A stretch of DNA of 64,000 nt, taken from positions 1 through 64,000 of the forward strand of contig DATGDH010000029.1 of assembly GCA_035310985.1 (NCBI GenBank). The letters run 5' to 3'. Below are positions 7,625-16,306 of the stretch, one piece after another. The DNA comes from DAHVFK01 sp035310985 (lineage in GTDB: Bacteria > Pseudomonadota > Gammaproteobacteria > Burkholderiales > SG8-39). The stretch's first letter is position 1, and every line of letters starts with the position of its first letter. The position numbers and the translations under genes are program-made. The notes under the pieces are model-generated. The model was not told the origin of the DNA, ran no database searches, and saw only the letters and a program-made list of their open reading frames with translations.

Positions 7625-9412
7625 CTAGCTTACGGGTTTGGACGCGACCACGGCGGGCGCCCTTTGCTTCACGTAGCGGCCCGGCGCGGGCTCGATCGCC
7701 CTGTACTTCGCATTGCCTGCCCTGGACGGCGCCTTGCGCTCGCCGCCCTTGAACTGCTCCATCCAGCGCGACCATTGCGGCCACCAGCTGCCCTGTCGCT
7801 GTTCGGCGCCGGCAAGCCAGGCGTCGGGCTCGGCCGGATACGCGCTGCCCTGCCAGTAGCTGCGCCGGTTCTTGTCGGCCGGATTGATCACCCCTGCGAC
7901 GTGGCCGCTCGCGCCCAGCACGAACGTCTTCTCGCCGCCGAGCAGGCCGATCGAGCGGTACGCCGCGCGCCACGGAACGATGTGATCCTCGCGCGTGGCG
8001 AGGATGAACGAGGGCAGGCGCACGCGCCCGAGGTCCACCGGCACGCCGCAGTTGGTGAGCGCCCCCGGCACGCGCAGCTTGTTCTCGAGATAGGTGTTGC
8101 GCACGTAATAGCAGTACATCGGACCGGGCAGGTTGGTGCTGTCGGCGTTCCAGTACAGCAGGTCGAACGCCGCCGGCGTGCCCCCGAGCAGGTAGTTGTT
8201 GACGACGTACGGCCACACGAGGTCGTTTGCGCGCAGCGCGGAGAAGACGAAGGCGAGGTCCGAGCCCGGCAGCACGCCGCCGCGGCCGATCATCGCCTCG
8301 CGTGCCGCGAGGCTCGGCTCGTCCACGAACAGCCCGATCTGCCCGGGCTCCGCGAAGTCGAGCATGGTCGTGAGGTAGGTAACGCTCTCGACCAGCGCCT
8401 CGTCGCGCGCCGCGAGCACCGCCAGCGCGGCGCCGAGCAGCGTGCCGCCGACGCAGAAACCGAGCGCGTTGACGCGGTCGCTGCGCGCGATCTCGCGCGC
8501 GATGCGGAGCGGCAGCAGCACGCCACGCTCGATGTAGTCGTCCCAGCCGAGATCGCCGAGCTCCGGGCCGATGTTGCGCCAGGACACCATGAACACCGTA
8601 TGGCCCTGCGCCACCGCGTAGCGGACGAACGAATTATCGGGCTGCAAGTCGAGGATGTAGTACTTGTTGATGCACGGCGGCACCATCACCAGCGGGCGCT
8701 TGCCGACCTGCGCGGTCGAGGGCGAATACTGGATCAGCTGCAGCAGCTCGTTCTCGAACACCACCTGGCCCGGCGTCGTCGCGAGATTGCGCCCCAGCTC
8801 GAACGCCGACTCATCGGTCTGGCTCAGGCGGCCCTTCTGCACGTCGCCGATCATGTTCGCCAGGCCGCGCGACAGACTCTCGCCCTTGGTCTCGAGCGCC
8901 TTGCGCAGGGCCTCGGGATTCGTGGCGATGAAATTGGCAGGCGACATCGCGTCTACCCACTGCCTGAGCGCGAAGCGCACGCGCTCCTTCGCCGGCGGCG
9001 CGAGCTCGGCATGCTCGATCAGGTCGTTCAGGTAGCGCGCGGCGAGCAGGTAGGACTGCCGCACGTAGTCGTAGAAGCGGTTCTCGCGCCATTCGCGCGC
9101 CACGAAGCGGCGATCGCCCGGCTCGCCATCGACCAGCGTCTGCGGCGCGAGCCCCGCGCTAAGCGAGCTCCAGAGTTGCGTCTGTTTCTCCAGATACGTC
9201 GATTGCAGCTGCGCGACCCGCGCCGGATCGACCCCCAGCTGCCCGAGCCATGCAGCCGGGTCACCGGCGGGCGGCGGCGAGGACAGCAGTCTCATCCAGC
9301 CGCGCGTCAGGTCACTGCCTGCCTGCGTGACGGCGGCGACGAAGGCATCGGAAACACCGGATTGCTGCACAGCGATGAGAGGGCGCGCTAAGGGGGCGAT
9401 TTTGCGACGCAC
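7625..9412 (-). CDS. phaC: Class I polyhydroxyalkanoate synthase PhaC
   Basis: This is a 595-residue PHA synthase, the usual length for class I. It polymerises (R)-3-hydroxyacyl-CoA on granule surfaces. The lipase-box-like GFCVGGT holds the nucleophile Cys (about residue 320). The Asp is in REDHIVPW and the His in GASGHVAGVINP. Other hallmarks are VPPCINKYYILDLQ, WRNIGPELG and PGRYVKQ. A GTG at 9412 is taken as the start. A TTGACG box at 9423-9428 upstream could be a -35 element, but its best -10 would lie inside the first codons, so a later start is not excluded. It is the first gene of the leftward PHA run. Confidence 0.97.
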   Translation of the reverse strand: MRRKIAPLARPLIAVQQSGVSDAFVAAVTQAGSDLTRGWMRLLSSPPPAGDPAAWLGQLGVDPARVAQLQSTYLEKQTQLWSSLSAGLAPQTLVDGEPGDRRFVAREWRENRFYDYVRQSYLLAARYLNDLIEHAELAPPAKERVRFALRQWVDAMSPANFIATNPEALRKALETKGESLSRGLANMIGDVQKGRLSQTDESAFELGRNLATTPGQVVFENELLQLIQYSPSTAQVGKRPLVMVPPCINKYYILDLQPDNSFVRYAVAQGHTVFMVSWRNIGPELGDLGWDDYIERGVLLPLRIAREIARSDRVNALGFCVGGTLLGAALAVLAARDEALVESVTYLTTMLDFAEPGQIGLFVDEPSLAAREAMIGRGGVLPGSDLAFVFSALRANDLVWPYVVNNYLLGGTPAAFDLLYWNADSTNLPGPMYCYYVRNTYLENKLRVPGALTNCGVPVDLGRVRLPSFILATREDHIVPWRAAYRSIGLLGGEKTFVLGASGHVAGVINPADKNRRSYWQGSAYPAEPDAWLAGAEQRQGSWWPQWSRWMEQFKGGERKAPSRAGNAKYRAIEPAPGRYVKQRAPAVVASKPVS

Positions 9413-9451
9413 AATGGCGGTGCGTCAAATGGCCGCGTGCGCATCATCCCC

Positions 9452-10210
9452 CTATGGTTTAAGTGACTGTATCGATGGATTTTCCAGCCAGATGAGGGCC
9501 GCCATGCGTCCCGTCTTCGGCTCGCGACGATACGAATAGAAGCGCGCAGGGTCCGAATAGGTGCACAACCCGCCGCCGTAGACGCGCGTCACGCCGCTCG
9601 CGGCGAGGCGCTGACGCGCGACCGCATACAGGTCGAGCAGCCAGTGGCCGGGGCGCACCGCGCGAAATGCGCTCGCCGCGGCGGCATCGCGCGCGAGGAA
9701 GGCGGCGCGCACCTCGTCGCCGACCTCGTAGCGGCGCGGACCGATCGCTGGGCCGAGCCAGGCGATGAGGCGCTGCGGCGCAACCCGCATCGCGCCGACC
9801 GTCGCCTCGAGCACGCCAGCGCTCAGACCCCGCCAGCCCGCATGCGCGGCCGCCACCATCGTTCCCCCGTCGTCGGCGAGCAGCACCGGCATGCAGTCGG
9901 CGACCAGCACCGCGCACACCGTCGCGCGCGCGCGCGCCACCGCGGCGTCGGCCTGCGGCTCGAGCGCCTCATCGCGCGCGCGGTCGGCGTCGACGACCGC
10001 CGTGCCGTGCACCTGGCGCAGCCAGACCGGAGCCGCGGGCAGCAGCGCCACCAGGCGGCGCCGATTCTCGTTCACGGCGGCCGGGTCGTCGCCGCTGCGC
10101 GCGCCGAGGTTCAGGCTCGCGTAGGGGCCGACGCTGCAGCCGCCGGCGCGCGTCGTCACCAGCGCGTGCACGCCGCGCGGCGCAGGCCAGTCGGGCTCGA
10201 TCGGCTGCAT
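9452..10210 (-). CDS. pgeF: Multicopper polyphenol oxidase / purine nucleoside phosphorylase family (YfiH/PgeF)
   Basis: This is a 252-residue YfiH/PgeF-family protein (DUF152). Members have been linked to purine nucleoside phosphorolysis and to peptidoglycan-precursor editing. Visible signatures are TTRAGG near the N terminus, RQVHGT, VADCMPVLL, AAHAGWRGL, GPAIGP and YGGGLCTY. The metal-binding His/Cys positions (RQVHG, ADCMP, AHAGW) are intact. Its ATG shares one base with the TGA of rluD (TGATG), which implies translational coupling. The order rluD then pgeF beside bamD is the same as in Escherichia coli. Confidence 0.93.
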   Translation of the reverse strand: MQPIEPDWPAPRGVHALVTTRAGGCSVGPYASLNLGARSGDDPAAVNENRRRLVALLPAAPVWLRQVHGTAVVDADRARDEALEPQADAAVARARATVCAVLVADCMPVLLADDGGTMVAAAHAGWRGLSAGVLEATVGAMRVAPQRLIAWLGPAIGPRRYEVGDEVRAAFLARDAAAASAFRAVRPGHWLLDLYAVARQRLAASGVTRVYGGGLCTYSDPARFYSYRREPKTGRMAALIWLENPSIQSLKP

Positions 10211-11142
10211 CAGGCCTTGTCGCGCAGCGTCTGCAGCAGGCGCTCGAAGTCCGGCGGCAGCGGCGCGCGCCAGGTCAATTCCTTGCCGCTGCGCGGATGC
10301 ACCAGCGTCAGCTCGCTCGCGTGCAGCGCCTGGCGGGCGAAAGCGAGCCGCCGGCGCGCGCCACGCCGGTACACCGGATCGCCCACCAGGGGATGGCCGA
10401 TGTGCTGGAAATGCACGCGTATCTGGTGCGTGCGCCCGGTCTCGAGCCGGCACTCGACGAGCGCCGCCCGGCCGAAGCGCTCGAGCACGCGATAGCCCGT
10501 GCGCGCCGCCTTGCCGCGCCGCGAGACGGTCATGCGCGTGCGCACGCGCGTGTCGCGTCCCACGGGCGCGTCGATCGTGCCGCTCGGCGGCGGATCGCCC
10601 TCGACGACGGCCAGATAGGTGCGGCGCATGCTGCGCGCGGCAAGCTGGGCGGCGAGCGCGGCCTGCGACTCGACGTTCTTCGCCACCACCAGCAGCCCGC
10701 TCGTGTCCTTGTCCAGGCGGTGAACGATCCCGGCGCGCGGCACCGCGGCGAGGCGCGGGGCGTGCGCGAGCAGTGCGTTCAGCAACGTGCGGTCGGGAAC
10801 TCCGGCGCCGGGGTGCACGACCAGGCCAGCCGGCTTGTCGATCACGATCAGGTCGCGGTCCTCGTGCACGATCTCGAGCGGCATGCGCTGCGCCCGGGGC
10901 GGGGCGGCCTCGGGCATGACCGGCGGCGCGAGCTCGACGCGCTCGCCGCCGATCACCGCGCGCTTGGCCGCCGCGGCCGCGCCGTCGACGCGCACGTGGC
11001 CGGATTTCAGCCACGCCTGCAGCCGGCTGCGCGAATATTGCGGGAACAATCTGGCGAGCGCCTGATCCAATCTCAGCCCGCCCATCGACGGCGGCACGGT
11101 AACGTTATAATTCTCCGCCTCTGACGCGCTACGCTGCCCCAT
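10210..11142 (-). CDS. rluD: 23S rRNA pseudouridine synthase RluD
   Basis: This is a 310-residue pseudouridine synthase. It has an N-terminal S4 domain (RLDQALARLFPQYSRSRLQ) and the catalytic domain with the aspartate in GIVHRLDKDTSGLLVVAK, plus KPAGLVVHPG and GRTHQIRVHFQHIGHPLVGD. The frame is open 55 codons further upstream, but the protein matches RluD from MGQRSASEA, so the ATG at 11142 is used. That ATG lies in the same CATG as the start of the divergent bamD gene, so the two coding regions overlap by two bases head to head. Confidence 0.95.
   Translation of the reverse strand: MGQRSASEAENYNVTVPPSMGGLRLDQALARLFPQYSRSRLQAWLKSGHVRVDGAAAAAKRAVIGGERVELAPPVMPEAAPPRAQRMPLEIVHEDRDLIVIDKPAGLVVHPGAGVPDRTLLNALLAHAPRLAAVPRAGIVHRLDKDTSGLLVVAKNVESQAALAAQLAARSMRRTYLAVVEGDPPPSGTIDAPVGRDTRVRTRMTVSRRGKAARTGYRVLERFGRAALVECRLETGRTHQIRVHFQHIGHPLVGDPVYRRGARRRLAFARQALHASELTLVHPRSGKELTWRAPLPPDFERLLQTLRDKA
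11106..11111 (+). promoter_or_regulatory. -10 element for bamD, inside the rluD coding region
   Basis: A perfect TATAAT lies 30 bases before the bamD start codon. No good -35 is seen at 16-18 bases upstream. It falls within the first codons of rluD on the opposite strand. The opposite strand reads TATAAC at almost the same place. Confidence 0.45.
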
Positions 11143-11953
11143 GCGCACAAGTTTACTTGCTCCCCTGCTCCTCGTCGCCGCACTCGGCACGGCTTCCTGC
11201 AGCTGGCTCGAGAGCCAGCAGGACGAGACCGTCGGCTGGTCCGCCGACAAGCTGTACGGCGAGGCCAAGGACGAGATGGCCTCGAAGAACTGGAGCAAGG
11301 CGGTCAAGTACTTCGAGAAGCTCGAGGCGCGCTATCCGTACGGCCGCTACGCGCAGCAGGCGCAGCTCGAGATGGCCTACGCGTACTGGAAGGACGGCGA
11401 GCGCGCGTCCGCGATCTCGGCGGCCGACCGCTTCGTCAAGCTGTACCCGAACCATCCGAACGTCGACTACGCGTACTACCTGAAGGGCCTGGTCAACTTC
11501 AACGAGGACGACGGCTTCTTCATGAAGCTGGCGAACCCCGACATGACCGAGCGCGACCCCAAGGCGACCCGCGAGGCCTTCGAGGCCTTCAAGGAGGTCG
11601 TGACGCGCTTTCCGAATTCGAAGTACGCGCGCGACTCGGCCGACCGCATGCACTACCTGGTCAATTCGCTCGCTTGGCACGAGGTGCACGTGGCGCGCTA
11701 CTACATGCGGCGCGGCGCCTACGTGGCGGCGGCCAACCGCGCCCAGTACGCGATCAAGGAGTACCCGCGCGCGCCGGCCATCGAGGAAGCGGTGTTCATC
11801 CTGATCAAGGCCTACGACGCGCTCGGCCTGACCGATCTGCGCGACGACGCAGACCGCGTGATGCGCGCCAACTTCCCCCACAGCAAGTATCTGCAGCCCG
11901 GCGGCTACAACACGAGCGCGCCGTGGTGGAGGATCTGGGACGCGAACTGGTGA
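11141..11953 (+). CDS. bamD: Outer membrane protein assembly factor BamD (ComL)
   Basis: This is a 270-residue lipoprotein of the BAM complex that inserts beta-barrel proteins into the outer membrane. The signal peptide ends in the lipobox GTASC (Cys 20). TPR repeats follow, with the typical stretches YFEKLEARYPYGRYAQQAQL, DRFVKLYPNHPNVDYAYYL, YYMRRGAYVAAANRAQYAI and YPRAPAIEEA. The start codon overlaps that of divergent rluD in a CATG. A consensus -10 (TATAAT) lies 30 bases upstream. Confidence 0.96.
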   Translation: MRTSLLAPLLLVAALGTASCSWLESQQDETVGWSADKLYGEAKDEMASKNWSKAVKYFEKLEARYPYGRYAQQAQLEMAYAYWKDGERASAISAADRFVKLYPNHPNVDYAYYLKGLVNFNEDDGFFMKLANPDMTERDPKATREAFEAFKEVVTRFPNSKYARDSADRMHYLVNSLAWHEVHVARYYMRRGAYVAAANRAQYAIKEYPRAPAIEEAVFILIKAYDALGLTDLRDDADRVMRANFPHSKYLQPGGYNTSAPWWRIWDANW

Positions 11954-11980
11954 GGCGGCCGCTCCGGCGGCGCGCCGCGC

Positions 11981-12964
11981 TCAGGCGACGCGGATGCCTT
12001 CGTCGGCGATGTAGTCGCGGATCACCGTCTCGATGTCCGCATCGGCGCGAAAGCCCAGCGACAGCGCGCGCGGCGTCTCGAAGCGCACCGGCCAGGTCCT
12101 GACGATCGCCTGGATGCGCGCATCGGGCTTGAAGACCACGCGCTCGGCGGCCGCCCGCCCTGCGACGCGCCCGAGGGCGTCCAGCATCTGCGCCACCGTG
12201 GCGGTGATCCCCGGCAGGTTCACCACGCGCCGCGCGCCCCAGGCCGCAGGCGGCAGCTCGTGCGCGTGCAAGAACGCTTCGATCACGCGCTTGGGCGAGA
12301 GCAACCAGACGCCGGTCGCCTCGTCCACCGGGCATTCGCAGGCGACACCGTTCAGCGGCTCGCGCACGATGCCGCTCGCGAACGAGGATGCCGCCGCGTT
12401 CGGCTTGCCCGGACGCACGACGATGGTCGGCAGGCGCAGCGACCTCCCGTCGATGTAGCCCTTGCGCGAGTAATCGGCGATCAGGTACTCGCCGACGACC
12501 TTCTGCGTGCCGTAGGACGTCTGCGGAAAGGGCGTGGTCGAATCGTCGAGCACCGGCGGAAGCTCCCCGCCGAAGGCCGCCACCGAACTCGTGAACACGA
12601 CGCGCGCAGACCGCGCGCAGCGGCGCAGGCGCTCGAGCAGCAGCCGCGTGCCTTCGAGGTTGACGCGCATGCCGAGATCGAAGTCCGCTTCCGCCGCTCC
12701 GCTCACCACCGCAGCGAGGTGGAACACCGACGCGGTGTCCGGGGCGACCGCGCGCGCGATCGTTTCCGGGTCCGAGATGTCGCCGACGATCGCCTTCAGC
12801 CGCGGATCGTCCGGAATCTGCGTGGGGAAGGCCGCGTCGAGCAGCACCAGCGAGCTGAGCGGCTGCTGCGCGCCCGCAGCCGCGCTAAGCTTGCCGCGCG
12901 CGAGCAGCGCGCGCGCCAGGCGCAGGCCGAGAAACCCGCCGCCTCCCGTGATCACGACCTTCAT
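11981..12964 (-). CDS. denD: NAD-dependent epimerase/dehydrogenase, D-erythronate dehydrogenase-like
   Basis: This is a 327-residue extended SDR. It has the Rossmann motif GGGGFLG at the N terminus, DISDPETIARA, HLAAVVSG, FTSSVAAFGG, and the catalytic YGTQK (Tyr-x-x-x-Lys). The pattern ADFDLGMRVNLEGTRLLLE together with SSFASGIVREPLNG resembles DenD, which oxidises D-erythronate, but the rest of that pathway is not nearby, so the substrate is uncertain. The ATG at 12964 overlaps the TGA of the helicase gene (ATGA), which marks a shared transcript. Confidence 0.78.
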   Translation of the reverse strand: MKVVITGGGGFLGLRLARALLARGKLSAAAGAQQPLSSLVLLDAAFPTQIPDDPRLKAIVGDISDPETIARAVAPDTASVFHLAAVVSGAAEADFDLGMRVNLEGTRLLLERLRRCARSARVVFTSSVAAFGGELPPVLDDSTTPFPQTSYGTQKVVGEYLIADYSRKGYIDGRSLRLPTIVVRPGKPNAAASSFASGIVREPLNGVACECPVDEATGVWLLSPKRVIEAFLHAHELPPAAWGARRVVNLPGITATVAQMLDALGRVAGRAAAERVVFKPDARIQAIVRTWPVRFETPRALSLGFRADADIETVIRDYIADEGIRVA

Positions 12965-14961
12965 GCACGACCCTGCACTGTGTGGCTGGAGCGCGCGATT
13001 GTAGCTTGCGCGCGCCCCGAGAAGAACGTCTCGACATCGGCGAGCTCGCGCGTCGGGCGCATCGGCGGCAGGCTCGCGCGGATCAGGCGCCCGTAGGGGC
13101 GCGTGTACAGCCGCGGATCGCAAAGCATCAGCACGCCGCGGTCGGCTTCGTCGCGGATCAGCCGGCCGGCGCCCTGCTTGAGCTGCAGGATCGCCTGCGG
13201 CAGCTGCAGGGCGGTGAAGGGATTTCCGCCGCCCGCGCGCAGCGCCTCGATGCGCGCGGCAAGCACCGGATCGTCGGGCGGGGCGAAGGGCAGTTTGTCG
13301 ATCACTACCAGCGAAAGCGCCTCGCCGCGCACGTCGACGCCCTCCCAGAACGACTGGCTGCCGAGCAGCACCGCGTTGCCGAGTGCGCGGAAGCGCGCCA
13401 GCAGCTCACTCCTCGAGCCCGTGCCCTGCACGAGCAGCGGGTACTCGAGCCGGTCCTCTGCGAAGCGCGCCGCGAGCAGCTCGTGCGCGCGGCGCAGCGC
13501 GCGCAGCGTGGTGAACAGCAGGAACGCGCGGCCGCCGCTCGCGCGCAGCACGGGATACGCCGCGCCGACCACGGCGGCGGTGAATTCGGCATCGTTCGGA
13601 TCCTCGGGCAGTCCGCGCGGCACGTACAGCAGCGCCTGCTGCGCGAAGTCGAACGGGCTCTCCCAGCGGCGCGCCTCCGCCTCCGCGAGACCGAGCTCGC
13701 GCGTGAAATGGCCGAAGTCCTCGCCCACGGCGAGTGTCGCCGAGGTGAAGATCCACGCGCGCGGATGATCCGCCATCTGCTTGCGGAACAGCTCGGCGCA
13801 CGAAAGCGGCGTGACGCGCAGCTGTGCGCTTTGCCCATACACCTCGATCCAGCGCACCTCCTGCGCGCCGTCCACTTCGCGCAGCCGCACGAGCGTCGCC
13901 TGCGCGCTCGCCGCTCGGCGCTGGCAGGCGGCCAGCCCCTCCGAACGCTCGGCGTGCGCGGCGAGCGGCTCGGCGAGCGCCGCAAGCGCGCCCGCCAGGG
14001 CCTCGAGCGCAGCCCCGAAGTCCGGCCGCCGCAGCGCCTGCGACCAGGCGAAGCGCGCGGCATCGTCGCCGAGCGCGAGGCGCAGGTCGCGCGCCGCCTT
14101 GTCCAGGCGCAGCGCGAGCCGGTCCATGTCGGGCGAGGCGCCGCCCGCCGCGCGCAGCTCGATGCGCAGGTCGCGCGCCAGCTCGATGAGCTGGCCGGTC
14201 GACAAACTCAGGCCGAAGAACAGGCGTGCCGTCTCGGGCAACTGGTGCGCCTCGTCGAACACGAGCGTGTTGCACGCGGGCAGCAGCTCGGCGACGCCTT
14301 CGTCGCGCAGCACGACGTCGGCGAAGAACAGGTGGTGGTTGACCACCACGACATCCGCGGCGAGCGCGTTGCGGCGCGCCTGCATGACGAAGCATTCCTT
14401 GTAGCGGCTGCATTCCTGGCCCAGGCAGTTCTCGCGCGTCGAGGTCGCGTGCGCCCACACCGGCGCGTCTTCCGGCACTTCGGCGAGATCGGCCCGATCG
14501 CCGGTCGCGCTCAGACGTGCGAAGCGCTCGATGCGGCGCAGCTGCTCGGCTTCGCCGCGCGAGGCGAGCCGCGCCTCGCCGGCGGCGCGCTCGAGGCGAT
14601 AGAGGCAGACGTAGTTCGCGCGCCCCTTGAGCAGCGCGGCGCTCGCGCCCGAGGCGAGCGCGTCGCGTACCGCGGGAAGATCCCGGTCGAAGAGCTGGTC
14701 TTGCAGCGTCTTGGTGCCGGTCGAGACGATCACCTTGCCGCCCGAGAGCAGTGCGGGAACCAGATACGCGAAGGTCTTGCCGGTGCCGGTGCCCGCCTCG
14801 GCCACCAGCACGCCGCTGCGCTCGATCGCGCCGAGGACCGTCTCGGCGAGCTCGACCTGCTGCGCGCGCCTGCGGAAACCGGGCACGTGCACGGCGAGTG
14901 CGCCGTCCTCGGCGAAGACGCGCCGCAGGAGTGCGGCGGGGCGCGCTGCAGGGGCTGTCAG
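12961..14961 (-). CDS. ATP-dependent DNA helicase, DinG/YoaA type (XPD-like)
   Basis: This is a superfamily 2 helicase of about 660 residues, related to DinG and YoaA. Walker A is EAGTGTGKTFAYLVP, the DEAH box is VFDEAHQLPE, and SATLA, GSQSFWEGVD and the C-terminal QGAGRLIRDEAD are helicase motifs. The iron-sulfur cysteines are visible in YVCLYR, ENCLGQECSRYKECF. The start is unclear: the first conserved part (RRVFAEDGALAVHVPGF) has no ATG, GTG or TTG in front of it after the upstream gene ends. The frame begins with CTG at 14961 in a CTGA overlap with the preceding stop, so CTG initiation is plausible. An ATG at 15084 would overlap the neighbour by 127 bases. Confidence 0.88.
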   Translation of the reverse strand: MTAPAARPAALLRRVFAEDGALAVHVPGFRRRAQQVELAETVLGAIERSGVLVAEAGTGTGKTFAYLVPALLSGGKVIVSTGTKTLQDQLFDRDLPAVRDALASGASAALLKGRANYVCLYRLERAAGEARLASRGEAEQLRRIERFARLSATGDRADLAEVPEDAPVWAHATSTRENCLGQECSRYKECFVMQARRNALAADVVVVNHHLFFADVVLRDEGVAELLPACNTLVFDEAHQLPETARLFFGLSLSTGQLIELARDLRIELRAAGGASPDMDRLALRLDKAARDLRLALGDDAARFAWSQALRRPDFGAALEALAGALAALAEPLAAHAERSEGLAACQRRAASAQATLVRLREVDGAQEVRWIEVYGQSAQLRVTPLSCAELFRKQMADHPRAWIFTSATLAVGEDFGHFTRELGLAEAEARRWESPFDFAQQALLYVPRGLPEDPNDAEFTAAVVGAAYPVLRASGGRAFLLFTTLRALRRAHELLAARFAEDRLEYPLLVQGTGSRSELLARFRALGNAVLLGSQSFWEGVDVRGEALSLVVIDKLPFAPPDDPVLAARIEALRAGGGNPFTALQLPQAILQLKQGAGRLIRDEADRGVLMLCDPRLYTRPYGRLIRASLPPMRPTRELADVETFFSGRAQATIARSSHTVQGRA

Positions 14962-15701
14962 GGCCGCACCTCGTCGACTCTCACCCAGATGCGGCCCGCT
15001 TCCTCGCGGCGCGCGGCGCGCGCGTAGCCGATGCCGCCCTCGGCGGCGCGCGCATGCTCGAGCGCGGCGCCGACCTCGAGCCATGCACCCAAGGGCCCGC
15101 TCACGGTGCTCGCGGCGCGCTCGCCCTGCACGCTACCCGGCATCGCACCGGGCGACTCGCGCTGCGCGTCGAGTTCGAGGATCACGTTGCCGCCTGCGAG
15201 GCGCGGCACCACTTCGAACCCGGTCATGCGCTCGCCCATAGTCGGCGAATCGCTGTCCAGCGACGCGATGAACGCGCGCCCGCCCTCGAGCACCTGGACG
15301 CGCTGGTCTACGCTCTCGCCGAGCGCCGCGTCGGACGCTCCGGCGCCCACGCCGACGCGCGCGCGGCCGGTCGAGCTGATCCTGCCGGAGGCCTCGAGCG
15401 AGCTCCGCTCTTCGCTCGCCGCGCGCTCGAAGCGCACCGAGATCACGAGGCGCCGCGCGGGCGTATCGATCGTCTCGAGTGCGGCGCGGATTTCGGCTAG
15501 GTTGCGCGGGCTGGTGCGCACGATGAGCCGGTTCGCCTGTCCGCTTAGCGCGCCGCCGGGCTCGAGGAGCGGGCGCAGCGCCGGCAGCACCTGATCGGCG
15601 GTACGGTGTCGCAGCGTGATCACTTCGAGCGTGTCCTGGGCGTTCGCCGGCGCACAGGCGAGCGCGACGAGCGCGATCAGCAGGGACGGCAAGAGCTTCA
15701 T
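14958..15701 (-). CDS. Secreted protein with a secretin N-terminal (N1-type) domain
   Basis: This is a 247-residue protein with a clear signal peptide (residues 1-21, ending ANAQ). A short secretin-N domain follows, with ITLRHRTADQVLPALRPLL and NLAEIRAALETIDTPARRLV. The outer-membrane secretin barrel is absent. The middle is Gly/Ser/Ala rich, and the end (VRVDEVRP) carries no other recognisable domain. It heads a three-gene run with the helicase and the DenD-like gene. The role is unknown; a periplasmic binding or pilotin-like part for a secretin made elsewhere is one guess. Confidence 0.75.
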   Translation of the reverse strand: MKLLPSLLIALVALACAPANAQDTLEVITLRHRTADQVLPALRPLLEPGGALSGQANRLIVRTSPRNLAEIRAALETIDTPARRLVISVRFERAASEERSSLEASGRISSTGRARVGVGAGASDAALGESVDQRVQVLEGGRAFIASLDSDSPTMGERMTGFEVVPRLAGGNVILELDAQRESPGAMPGSVQGERAASTVSGPLGAWLEVGAALEHARAAEGGIGYARAARREEAGRIWVRVDEVRP

Positions 15702-15808
15702 CGGCGGTCTCGGATGTCGGCGATCCTAGCCGAGCAACGCGCGGCGCGCGCGGGCGCTGACAGATACGGCTTTACTTCGGCTCGGCCGTCGCCTACATTG
15801 CCCGCATA

Positions 15809-16306
15809 ATGCATCGTAATACCCTGTATTCGATTGCATTTCTGCTCGCTGCGGCGGGTTGCGCCACACCCGTCCCCCCGCGTGATGCGAGCGGCCCGCG
15901 GGGCGCCGCGCTCACCGCCGAGCGCTCGGAGGCTCTCCTGCAAGCGGTGCTCGCGCTCGGCGACGACTACCGCTACGGCGGTGAATCGCCGCGCACCGGC
16001 TTCGACTGCAGCGGCCTGGTCGCCCACGTGTTCGAGCAGGCCTGGGGCATCCACCTGCCGCACAGCGTCGAGGCGCAAAGCGAGGTCGGTACTCCGGTGA
16101 GCCTGGCGCAATTGCAGCCGGGCGACCTGGTCTTCTACGACACACAGAACCGGCCGTATTCGCACGTCGGCATCTATATCGGCGAGGGGCGCTTCGTGCA
16201 CGCGCCGAAGACCGGGGCGCAGGTGCGCATCGAGGAGCTGCGCAGCCGCTACTGGGCGAGCCGGTTCGACGGCGCGCGTCGCATCCAGCCGCCGCCCGAG
16301 CGCTAG
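15809..16306 (+). CDS. NlpC/P60-family lipoprotein (peptidoglycan endopeptidase)
   Basis: This is a 165-residue NlpC/P60 cysteine peptidase predicted to cut peptidoglycan stem peptides. The lipoprotein signal ends in AAAGC (Cys 18). The catalytic Cys is in GFDCSGLVAHVF, the His in YSHVGIYIG, and the third polar residue in FVHAPKTG. The size fits a single-domain Spr/NlpC protein. It is transcribed alone to the right, facing tonB, whose stop overlaps by 4 bases. The 107 bases upstream also serve the opposite secretin-N gene. Confidence 0.93.
   Translation: MHRNTLYSIAFLLAAAGCATPVPPRDASGPRGAALTAERSEALLQAVLALGDDYRYGGESPRTGFDCSGLVAHVFEQAWGIHLPHSVEAQSEVGTPVSLAQLQPGDLVFYDTQNRPYSHVGIYIGEGRFVHAPKTGAQVRIEELRSRYWASRFDGARRIQPPPER

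Noticed and set aside
6305..9391. Plus-strand open frame of 1,028 codons opposite the PHA genes
   Set aside because: It runs antisense to phaB, phaA and phaC, its translation is Arg/His/Ala-rich without any domain, and such long empty frames are common opposite GC-rich genes.
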